This document shows, piece by piece, positions 1 through 8,700 of a stretch of 18,482 nucleotides of DNA. Position 1 is the stretch's first letter, and every line of letters starts with the position of its first letter. Origin of the DNA: Hamiltosporidium magnivora. Lineage: Eukaryota > Microsporidia > Dubosqiidae. Both the position numbers and the translations under genes were made by a program. A model generated the notes under the pieces. That model was not told the DNA's origin. It saw only the letters and a program-made list of their open reading frames with translations, and did not search any database. The DNA is taken from assembly GCA_004325065.1 (NCBI GenBank), contig PITI01000161.1, positions 1 through 18,482 of the forward strand, written 5' to 3'.

Positions 1-947
1 TGACTTAAATCTAAGAATGAGATTTTATTTGATTTTGTATCGTTGAAAAATAAGGATACAGAACCAGCGTAAAGCCCACAGCGATCTAATACGATGTGTT
101 CTAGATCGTTAAACATGCCTTTACAGGTAATAGGTATATTTTTTATTTTATTATTTGTCAAGATGAGTCGTCGAAGTATCTTTTTAGATATAAGTTTGTT
201 TAGATTAAGTAAATGAGAGGAATCTAAATTACATGTGTGTAGTTTTAAATTTTCTAATCTTGAAAAATTTAATATTTTTTCTATTTCCAAATGAGTTAGT
301 GGCGTACCCTTGATTTTTAATGTTCTTAAAGTGTCATAAAATTGTTGTTCATTCAAATTGTAAAATAATGAAGAAATATTTTGTATCCTGTAAAGTGTTA
401 GAAATTCCAAATTTGGTAAAAACTGTATATTATGAATTTTCTTTGGCAATGAAAAGTCTTTTAATGCAAGTTCTTCTAATTTAAGAAAATTTAAATTGAC
501 ATTTTTTTTAATTCTAAAAGATAAGTTTTTAACTGATTTCATTTCCATCAATAGCAAGTATTTGAAATTATTCAGCAATTCAAAGAAATTTTCATTTGTT
601 TTTACAGCTTCCAATTTAATTTTACCAGAAAATTTGTTATCTTCTAGAGGTGATATATTGGCTAGACTATATGGATATATCAAACAGACGTTCTTAAGCT
701 CTAAAATTTTGAATTGTGTTTTTTTAAGGAAGCTATGAATCAATTTGTTCATTTCCATGTTTTTAATTTCGATAATGAGAATAACCAATGTTTTTTCTGT
801 ATAAATTTCATCATCATCACAAGTACAATTCTCTAGTTTTATTTTTGCTATCTTTTTAAATTCAATGAAGCTTATAAGATCAAGTGAACTCAATTGAATA
901 TTTTCTAATTTCATATTTCTTAATTTATTAATTCGAAATTCATTTAT
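1..947. repeat. Left copy of a 947-bp direct duplication (LRR genes A/C)
   Basis: Aligns base for base, with a constant offset of 17535, to 17536-18482. Hand comparison gives about 12 differences over 1-540 and 6-7 over 761-947. By contrast only about 116 of 180 bases match over 541-720. The duplication lies wholly inside coding sequence in the visible part and runs beyond the window in both genes. Confidence 0.9.
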
Positions 948-1928
948 ATTACTAATATAATTCTTAACGTTTAGACAATTTTTCAGTTTTAGAAACATAA
1001 AGTCCTTATATATTAAACAATTTATTGCTTCATTAATGTTTATCAGATTAGAAAAATTACAATGATTGAATATTATTGTTTCAATGGTCTTTATTCCATT
1101 AAATATCCAATCATATAATTGCATGTTGTTGTTTTCGTTTATACTTGCAAAAAAAATGTTTAAGCTCCTATTTTCAAATGTTAGGCTAAGTTCTTGATGT
1201 AATCCTTCTTCTGGTGGATAAACATCATGATTATGTATATTCATAGTTGTTAAAATAATTTTTGAATTGTCAAAAGTCACTGAGATATTTATAAAATTCA
1301 AATATGAAATTAAAGCAGTAATGTAAAAATATCTTTGAGTAAATGCATCCGTGAAAATTAGGCAATACTGATTTTTAATAATTTCGTTTAAATATTTGCC
1401 AGTAAAAGCCCAATAATTCAAACGCGAAAGTAATTTACGAAAGTAAATGTTTGTTTCGGGTATTAAACATAAAATACAATTCATCAGTTGAATATATAAA
1501 AAACCGGGCAAATAAAAATTTATATCTGTTAGATCACATATAATTTCTATAAAAAACTCAAATACTTCCTTTGTTATCAAATGACCAACATAAAATGCAA
1601 GTTTTTTTGAATCTATTATATTTTCGATTTGTCCTATTTTAAATTTAATATTTCCGGGATAAATTATTCTTATACTGTTATTTTGTGTATTTGTTGTTAG
1701 TAAGGGGATATCAGTCGTTCGTTTCAATTTATTAGCTATGGCGCGATATGGTCTTAGTTTTTCAAACAATTCTTTTTCTTCATTACTTAATCTTAATTCT
1801 TCTACAAATAATGTTTCTCCTGTGAATTCGGAATCAGTCTTACTGAAGAAGAAAGTTACAGTTCGGGCTGTACAAATTCCTTCCGAGATTAATTCTAAAA
1901 ATAGACTACAAAAATGATAGTATTTCAT
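1..1928 (-). CDS. LRR family protein A, 3' end beyond the window
   Basis: Continuous minus-strand frame of 642 codons reaching the left edge with no stop. The start is the first ATG after an in-frame TAA at 1959-1961. The first 20 or so residues (MKYYHFCSLFLELISEG...) form a weak hydrophobic stretch that could be a signal peptide. Residues of about 25-275 are a helical, aromatic-rich, non-LRR region. From about residue 280 onward leucine/isoleucine-spaced repeats appear (IKTIETIIFNHC, LENLKLHTCNL, LRRLILTNNKI), ending in ISFLDLS at the edge. LRR domains bind other proteins; the partner here is unknown. The part from Met339 (base 914) downward is a near copy of gene C, which suggests a full length of about 750 residues. 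Divergent from gene B with a 4.4-kb gap. No intron signals were seen. The LRR call is firm; secretion is an inference. Confidence 0.85.
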   Translation of the reverse strand, partial: MKYYHFCSLFLELISEGICTARTVTFFFSKTDSEFTGETLFVEELRLSNEEKELFEKLRPYRAIANKLKRTTDIPLLTTNTQNNSIRIIYPGNIKFKIGQIENIIDSKKLAFYVGHLITKEVFEFFIEIICDLTDINFYLPGFLYIQLMNCILCLIPETNIYFRKLLSRLNYWAFTGKYLNEIIKNQYCLIFTDAFTQRYFYITALISYLNFINISVTFDNSKIILTTMNIHNHDVYPPEEGLHQELSLTFENRSLNIFFASINENNNMQLYDWIFNGIKTIETIIFNHCNFSNLININEAINCLIYKDFMFLKLKNCLNVKNYISNINEFRINKLRNMKLENIQLSSLDLISFIEFKKIAKIKLENCTCDDDEIYTEKTLVILIIEIKNMEMNKLIHSFLKKTQFKILELKNVCLIYPYSLANISPLEDNKFSGKIKLEAVKTNENFFELLNNFKYLLLMEMKSVKNLSFRIKKNVNLNFLKLEELALKDFSLPKKIHNIQFLPNLEFLTLYRIQNISSLFYNLNEQQFYDTLRTLKIKGTPLTHLEIEKILNFSRLENLKLHTCNLDSSHLLNLNKLISKKILRRLILTNNKIKNIPITCKGMFNDLEHIVLDRCGLYAGSVSLFFNDTKSNKISFLDLS

Positions 1929-2692
1929 GTCACAAAGGCTTATGTTTCCAATATTATATTAATATTAATGAAATTAAATTAAATTTAAATTTCTTAAGAA
2001 AGAAAAGGTTTTATTAATTATAATTAGGTTCCATAAAAATATTAAAGGACAAAAGAACGATTTTATTCTAAAAAAAATAAAAAAATTTTAATATTCAACA
2101 GAATATAAAAAATTCTACCGATTATTTGAAAACACAAAATAGATCAAATCATTATTTTAAAATCACTGAGTTGAGAAAGAAAAACATGAGAATGCTGTTT
2201 TACTTGATAAATGTTTCACTATAATGGTCATCTCAAATATCTCCAAAACACGTAATTTATATAACTCAATTTGTTCAAACAATCCATTCTGACTATTGCG
2301 TTAAAAAATATATACATATTAGATTGTCTATAATAAACGACAAGAAGCTAAAAATATTCTGTTGGTTGATATTAATCTATATCAGAGAAGGATCTAATTG
2401 TAGATTTTATAATTTAGTATAATGCATAGTGCAATACAATAATTTGATAATATCGACTTTGAATCAGAAACAAGAATAGAATTAAAATAAATAAAACGGG
2501 AAAAAACTTTGAAATAAGGTAACGGTAAGAAAATTTCGTTATATTTGCAATTTACTAGCATAATAAATTACATTATATAGCACAAAATTATATAGAATGA
2601 GTTAAATATTTTATTTATTAAAATTATTGTTAAAAAATTTCTCCTTTGTTTATTCATGAGCTTGAGAATGTATTTTATAATGTAAATCCACT
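1929..2692. other. Gene-free AT-rich spacer upstream of gene A
   Basis: No coding region, tRNA or recognisable element seen. It holds the 5' region of gene A, including two adjacent perfect 12-base palindromes (1981-1992 aaatttaaattt and 1990-2001 tttcttaagaaa) about 55-75 bases before the ATG. In such AT-rich DNA these may be chance; a promoter role is a guess. Confidence 0.5.
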
Positions 2693-2944
2693 CTATGTAT
2701 ATAGCTTCGGTTGATGCGATTTTTTTCCGTCATAAAAAATAACTGATATTTCATTCAGTTTCCCATTTTCTTGTTTAACTCATCATCTCCTTAATTTTAT
2801 TGATTCTCTAAGGCAGATTGTTTGCTTATAACGTCTCTTTGCAAATATTTCACGATCTACTTTCGTAATTCTGTTAGCTAGCTCAACTGATTTAATTCCT
2901 TTTCTTCGGTAACAATATATTTTCTCTGCATCTTCTTGGGAAAT
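2693..2944 (-). pseudogene. Possible Tc1/mariner-like transposase N-terminal remnant
   Basis: A 53-codon open stretch (2786-2944) begins ISQEDAEKIYCYRRKGIKSV and continues ELANRITKVDRE. This resembles the first helix-turn-helix of Tc1/mariner transposases (pattern: LS-EE-I-YR--G-S-REIA--I-RS). About 50 bases further on, after two stops, the stretch YDGKKSHQPKLYT (2696-2737) resembles the YG-KK-GRPKKL linker that follows that domain. No DDE catalytic region was found downstream. The spacing between the two pieces is longer than usual. An open frame of this length is not rare by chance here, so the case rests on the two motifs in order. Call is tentative. Confidence 0.35.
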
Positions 2945-5568
2945 CTAATTAAATATATGCTTCATGTTTTACTAGTATTCGGGCGGGTTTAGATATATTT
3001 CGTTTAGTCATAAGCGAAAGCATCATAGCTATTGCACAAAAATATATAGAAACTCCGAGGTTATAAATAAAAATTCACAACTCTACTGAATTTTTCTCTT
3101 GATCATTTAGAGATTTACACCCATTCCACCCAAAAATTGTTGTAATTGCTACTTAAATGAGAGTTATCTTTATTTAAATTTTATCAAACATAGATATACC
3201 AAATCTAATATACCAAACTTATAATCAATTTTTATTCTGATGTTTTTTTATTACGATGTTCCTTTTATTAACCTGTTTAACTTTGTGACTTCTGATTGGT
3301 TTTAGAACCTAAATTCATATATATTCAAAAGTTGTAAATCTAGTTTATTCTGATTAATTTAAGGGTTTTTTGTGTGTCAAATTTTATTAAACCATAACGA
3401 GTACCCGAATTTACCGACTGTTTCGCAATGATGAGGTATTGAAATATTTCTTCTGGTTTTAATAATAAGATTCTATTTTAGATGTAGCAATGGGTTTTCA
3501 GCATGCAATCTTAAATTATATTTATGTTGCACTTAGCGAGGTAGTAAAACACAGGTTTATTGTGTCAAAAATTGCATAAATTGAAGATAGGTTACTGGGC
3601 GAGTTGTTTTGGTATAGTTTGGCTACCAATACCAGTATAATTTTTTGTCGACATTTTAATATCATCTTTTTTTTTACTAATGAGAGCTTTTTTTAGGAAA
3701 AGCTAAACTACATTGGGATATTAAAAATTTAAGATTGATGCCTTTCAGTTAAAAAATTCTATTTTCTTGTACAATAATTATTTTCTGAAGTTTTTTTTGC
3801 TAAAACCAAACACAAGATTTTATCCTGGATATTTTTAACCAAGGGAATATAAAACTCCTTTTTTGTTTAAAGTTAATCTATAACTTTTATAGCAAAAATT
3901 CACGTGCAGGAAATCTAACTGAAATAAATTGGCAAAATAAATTCGATTTATACTGCATTATGGTTTTAGTTACATCATCATGGGATAATCTACTATATGT
4001 AACAGTTTTTCTACTTGATGATTGGGATTATTTTAGATAACAAACCATTTATGTCTCTCTCGCTATTCATTTTTTATTCCTAAATATCTGCTACTGATTC
4101 TTCTAGTAGTTAAGCTGCTTTTTTGCAACATAAAAGTTTAAATTTTTTGTGCATATAATATCATCGCCGAGCTCAACACCTTATTCTAAACAAGATAGAT
4201 TGTAAAATCTTTTGAAATTAAATAAGTGACTAATTTATTATAAGAATATTAAGACATCAATTACAAGTATACTATTGATTAGGCATATATTTGTATTTGT
4301 GGATTCTTTGTCTTTTATATCTCTCGGCGAGCCTTATGAGTATTTATTTATTTATAGAAAGCAAGACGGCTATAACCATTCGTTTCCGTTTTTATTTTGT
4401 TACTAATCTCGCTGATTGACGCTATAAAATATACCGATATATATTTTTATTTTGATATTTTGCTTTTTAAATTTTTGAAACATATCAATAAAACAAAAAA
4501 CAAGAAAATATTTCTAAATAGACCTACGAGTAAAATAATATGCTTTTTCAAACTATTAAATTTCCTTTAAGCTTTTTAGTACTTTACAAACAAACCATTA
4601 ATCTAAGCTAATATTTCGCCATTTGATCCACCTTTTCCACCCCTGTTATATTCAAACGAAATATCCGATCTTTTGTTTTAAAGTTACAATTTTTGTCACA
4701 TTTAGTCGTCGACTTGTCACGTTAGAAATACAATAAATTGACTTTTAGTCAGAGCTTACAATGATATGCATCTAAACTTTTATACGTTGAACTGGTAAAA
4801 CTAATTAACTCTTCATTTACGTTTTGGAATATCAATTCACGATAAATATATATATTTTTAAGATTTGTTTGTTTCTTACTAAAAAAATTATTTCCCCAAT
4901 TTAATGAAATTTTTTTCGAATCGAAAAGCCAACATATTATACTTATTATATGTTACTATGTCATATTTCTTATTCTGAATTAAAGACCAAAGGCCTGTAA
5001 TACAAATATGATTTGTCATATATTTTTATCGCTGATATAAGATACCCTTCTAACCCCAATCATATACAGAATAGCTTGAAACAAAATCTACTTTTCAAAA
5101 TAGTTTTCTAGTTTTCTAATTTTCTACTGCGTAATTTTTTAAATGAATACCTAAAGATCTATCCCATTTAAGCGAAAACTTAAACGATATTTTGTACGGT
5201 CTAATTTTAATTTAATAAACATGCTTTTGTTGCTAAACCTTGCCTCAAAAACATTAAATCTCTTCTGGGTAGATATTCTTCCAGAAAATTTTTGTTTCGT
5301 TCATTTTTTTAGCATTTTAATTTTTTTCGCAGCGAAGAGTTGCTTAACTGAATGTATTGCCTTGTTATAGCATTTTTGTGCGATTTTTAGAATATTTATA
5401 AAGTGTTAAAGAATTCAAATATATGAACTACGGCACATCCCCTGCCATTTTATTCTCAAAGGCTACGATTTTACCATAAAGCAACCCAGTTGCTCATTCT
5501 AGGCTATACAATTATCTTATCGATTTCTAGTGTAAAATTTCTTGGTTTTAATCCTTCATTTTCTAAGG
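2945..5568. other. AT-rich spacer, nothing recognised
   Basis: About 2.6 kb between transposon remnants. Both strands are crowded with stops, and long T runs are frequent on the plus strand. I see no gene, RNA gene or organised repeat that I can support. Its origin could be further decayed mobile elements. Confidence 0.5.
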
Positions 5569-5823
5569 TTAGTATAAAGAACGAGGGTAATCCGGGAACA
5601 TGGCCGAATGAAATCGTTGATGATTATAATTCGCCCTCCACTCTTTAATTTGCATTATTTCTCTTTTAACCCGATATAAAGCCAAAATTTTCGTTGTGGT
5701 ACCTTGTGATTTCTGACCATAGTTTCTTGATATTCTCTGAAATCGCTTTTGTACACTAGAAGCAGAAACTATACGATTTCTGTATTGCAGCGTTGACAGT
5801 GTCTTAAATTGAAATAAATTCAA
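5569..5823 (-). pseudogene. Possible integrase/transposase C-terminal fragment
   Basis: 84-codon open frame on the minus strand. Its last 23 residues (5572-5640) read WRANYNHQRFHSAM then FPDYPRSLY. This resembles the end of the retroviral-type (rve) integrase core, where a W-x-YN-x-RPHSAL-x-P motif follows the catalytic glutamate helix, as seen in IS3-type transposases and some eukaryotic integrase-bearing elements. The preceding residues contain a basic stretch but no clear D,D,E residues, and the frame upstream (5824-6000) is broken by stops. An open frame of this length could occur about once by chance in this much AT-rich spacer, so the motif carries the weight. Element class not resolved. 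Confidence 0.4.
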
Positions 5824-6330
5824 TTATTTGATACCAAACGTAAAAACAGCCCTGCCAAGATGTTTCGGGCACTTGAATTATTTAAAACAGAGTCGTTCGG
5901 GTACAAAGACGAATAGTTGCAAAGTATTCAGGCTATGCCTCTCTCATGACAGTATATTTGTGATAACTGTGTGGTAGGATAGATGCTCATCTTATAAAGT
6001 CTCTCAGATATTTCCATTACATTATAGACTCAATATTATTATAAATTAATCCTTTTCAAAGTTTTTCCAAGCTCTTTTTTTTTCATTTTTACATATTAGT
6101 GCTAGAAATGTACGTTCTTAATTTTTAATGGGTTTCCTTATGTTAATATTCTAGAAATTAGAAAGGAAATTTAAACTTAAATTTGAGTTTACGTTTCTTG
6201 TCTTATATCTCGTTTCTATCCTTCTAAAATATATTTTATCTAAACAACGTTTTTATCAAAAAATAATTTTTAATTTATCAGGATAAATATCTAATAATTA
6301 AATTTGTATACAATATTTGTCCCAGTAGCT
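5824..6330. other. 5' region of gene B
   Basis: No gene seen. It contains the inverted repeat aaatttaa-ac-ttaaattt (6167-6184), about 147 bases before the gene B ATG. That motif is similar in composition to the palindromes upstream of gene A. Confidence 0.4.
6321..6323 (+). promoter_or_regulatory. CCC-like motif just before the gene B start
   Basis: CCC lies 8-10 bases before the ATG (tcccagtagct-ATG). Microsporidian genes commonly carry a CCC- or GGG-like motif within about 15 bases of the start codon, so this is consistent with that lineage, but three bases prove little. Gene A has only a weaker GCC in a similar place. Confidence 0.25.
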
Positions 6331-8700
6331 ATGAAAAAAATTTTTATAAATTTTTGGGACTTAACTAAATTGCTGCAAATCAATATAGGAAAACTATCAC
6401 TTACGATCTTTATATTAAGTATTTTAACACCTCTTAATTTTTCTGCTGCTCATAAGTTTGTATTTAAATTTGAAAGAAACGAAAATTCTGAAATTATATT
6501 TTATAGTGAAATTCAAAAGAATATTACTATTTTTGAAGGAAAGAACGAAGAATATTATTTAAGTGTCTTATACTGTTTAGATTCAAAACAATCTAAAACT
6601 TGTTTGAACTCTATTTTTACATATAAAAAAGAGAATTTTATTGGTTTTGAAGTATTAAATAAGCTGTTTAATTTCGATACGTCAGAATCTCTAAATGGAA
6701 AAATTGAATGTAATTTTAATTTATTATATTTTCTGTCACTAACTAAAGATATTTCGGAATTATCAGAAAAAATAAATTCCAATCAACTTATAATTCTGCT
6801 ATTTATATTTAAAAGTTTGAAGGCGATTAAGAACAAAAATATTTTCGAACTTCTACAGCGTATATTTTTCAACTTAATCAATCAACGTATTGATGAGCCA
6901 AGATCAGAGATATTTAATTCAGAAGAAATAAACAAGTTTCTGACTAGATATAAAATCGGTTTTTACTTTAAGAAAAATTTACTGTCAGCATTTCTTAAAA
7001 ATTTGATGGTAGAACATGTTTTTTATGATGAAAATTTAGTTTGGGTGAAGGATACGAAAGAAATATTTGATCCACAACAATTAAATGAACATGTTCTATA
7101 TAAGAATTTATTAATAAATGATTTTGAAATATTCGATTCTTTTGAGATGTTCATACATAACCATTTTAGTTTAAATATATTTCAAGCTCTACTAAATGGA
7201 ATCGGCATTGAATCTTTAATAATAAATAATTCTCGAAGTAATCAAATTCACAGATCATTTTCTAGCCTTTTAAAGAACTTTGTCTCTGGTTTTAAATCAC
7301 TAAAATTTTCAAATCTTACAGGATCGACCGAAACCATTTTAAGAAAATTAAATGAAATCCCAAATTTAAACTTGGAGTTTTTCAGTATGAGGAAGTCAAC
7401 GGCTGATAGTAATATTTTTTTTTCTCTGTTGAGAAAACAAAGACTGAAGGGCTTAGTATTAGACAATGTAACTATTACATCTGATACTACAGAATTTTTT
7501 GACTATCTTACATCGAACCGAACATTGGAATACATATTTTTTAAAGATATCGAAATAACTTTTTATTGGTGGATATCTATAGTAAAGAAATCTACTATGG
7601 CTAGAATTATCCTTTCATTTGATTCGCCTTTTAAAGTGAATAAGTTTATTGATCAGTTTACAATGTCGAGTTATAAAAACAATATTTTACATTTAGATAT
7701 TTGGTTTAATTTTTTTAAAATACCAAAAGAATTTTTTGATTTTTTGTGGTATTTTAGATGCCTAAAAACCTTGAAAATTTTTGGTTATAAAGTTGATGAA
7801 AATATTGAATCGAGATTATACAGAGCAATTGAAAACATGAATGCTTTAAAAAACCTAGGAATTGAATATTCCGATTTTAGCGATGAAATATACAATTATT
7901 TCTTTGAGAAACAAGGCCTTAGTATTCTTCATATCAAAAACTCCTTTTCAAACCAAAAAGCTCTGAACATTAGTTTGTTCAATGCTAATTTGTTGTTTAC
8001 TCAAATAATTTTAGAAAATATTGACATAAGTTTGAACACTATATTCGAGCTATTTAAATTAGAAAATTTAGAGGTTTTAGAACTTAGGCTTTCCAAGTTA
8101 AGCGATAATGGAAGCAGTGAGTCGTTAAACTTAAAATCAAGAAACATTGATTCCTTATCTTTAAATGGAATTGTTTTAAACTCCTTAAATTTTATAGATA
8201 TTTTTAACAAATTGAATTGTTTAAAAACTTTACAATTATTCGAGTGTAGGAAATTTCCTTGTTATTTAGCCAATTTAGGCTTTGGATGCAATTTGACACT
8301 GAAAACACTTTGCTATAAAAATGGTGTTTTACATAAAGAAGATTTAGACAGATTAAAATTGCTTGCGGTTCTGGAGAAACTCGACTTCTATAAATGTGAA
8401 TTCATTGAATGTAGTTTTGGAGAATTAGGAAAAGATTGTAGATTTTTGGGTTCACTCAAAAGCTTAGATTTGTCCAATATTAACATAAATATCCAGGATT
8501 TAAAATACTTGCTTAATTTCAAGCATTTGAAAAACCTGGGACTTTTTTTTAATTATTTGCATTTACAAGGCGTGAAATTCAATTTAGGTCGTTTAGCAAG
8601 AATTCATTTTTCTTTAAAAAATAGAAATATTAAAGCTAAGCCTAAAAATCTAAAAAGGTACTTGTATGAAAACAGTATCGAAGAAATATCAGAAATTTGA
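6331..8700 (+). CDS. Predicted secreted LRR protein B (789 aa, complete)
   Basis: Complete single-exon gene. I start at the ATG at 6331, the first Met after an in-frame TAA at 6295-6297; a longer frame would need a TTG start at 6304, unlikely in a eukaryote. The stop is TGA. A lysine-containing N-terminus precedes a hydrophobic segment at about residues 23-40 (LSLTIFILSIL) followed by SAA, so a signal peptide or signal anchor is likely. Residues of about 45-310 are a helical non-LRR region comparable in layout to gene A. From about residue 320 to 745 there are irregular leucine-rich repeats (LEVLELRL, LEKLDFYKCEF, LKSLDLSNINI from about 709). A basic tail (RNIKAKPKNLKRYL) ends the protein. 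It is a distant paralogue of A and C rather than a recent copy. Known role of the fold: protein binding. Secretion and host contact are inferences. No catalytic motif seen. Confidence 0.9.
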   Translation: MKKIFINFWDLTKLLQINIGKLSLTIFILSILTPLNFSAAHKFVFKFERNENSEIIFYSEIQKNITIFEGKNEEYYLSVLYCLDSKQSKTCLNSIFTYKKENFIGFEVLNKLFNFDTSESLNGKIECNFNLLYFLSLTKDISELSEKINSNQLIILLFIFKSLKAIKNKNIFELLQRIFFNLINQRIDEPRSEIFNSEEINKFLTRYKIGFYFKKNLLSAFLKNLMVEHVFYDENLVWVKDTKEIFDPQQLNEHVLYKNLLINDFEIFDSFEMFIHNHFSLNIFQALLNGIGIESLIINNSRSNQIHRSFSSLLKNFVSGFKSLKFSNLTGSTETILRKLNEIPNLNLEFFSMRKSTADSNIFFSLLRKQRLKGLVLDNVTITSDTTEFFDYLTSNRTLEYIFFKDIEITFYWWISIVKKSTMARIILSFDSPFKVNKFIDQFTMSSYKNNILHLDIWFNFFKIPKEFFDFLWYFRCLKTLKIFGYKVDENIESRLYRAIENMNALKNLGIEYSDFSDEIYNYFFEKQGLSILHIKNSFSNQKALNISLFNANLLFTQIILENIDISLNTIFELFKLENLEVLELRLSKLSDNGSSESLNLKSRNIDSLSLNGIVLNSLNFIDIFNKLNCLKTLQLFECRKFPCYLANLGFGCNLTLKTLCYKNGVLHKEDLDRLKLLAVLEKLDFYKCEFIECSFGELGKDCRFLGSLKSLDLSNININIQDLKYLLNFKHLKNLGLFFNYLHLQGVKFNLGRLARIHFSLKNRNIKAKPKNLKRYLYENSIEEISEI

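Noticed and set aside
496..738. 80-codon plus-strand open frame
   Set aside because: Lies antisense inside LRR gene A, whose frame is conserved with gene C; it is a shadow frame.
6304..6330. TTG start extending gene B by nine codons
   Set aside because: Non-ATG starts are rare in eukaryotes and the ATG at 6331 gives a better signal-peptide N-terminus.
6555..8210. Minus-strand open frames of 69-75 codons at 6555-6782, 7248-7466 and 8001-8210
   Set aside because: All are antisense to the intact gene B and have no independent support.
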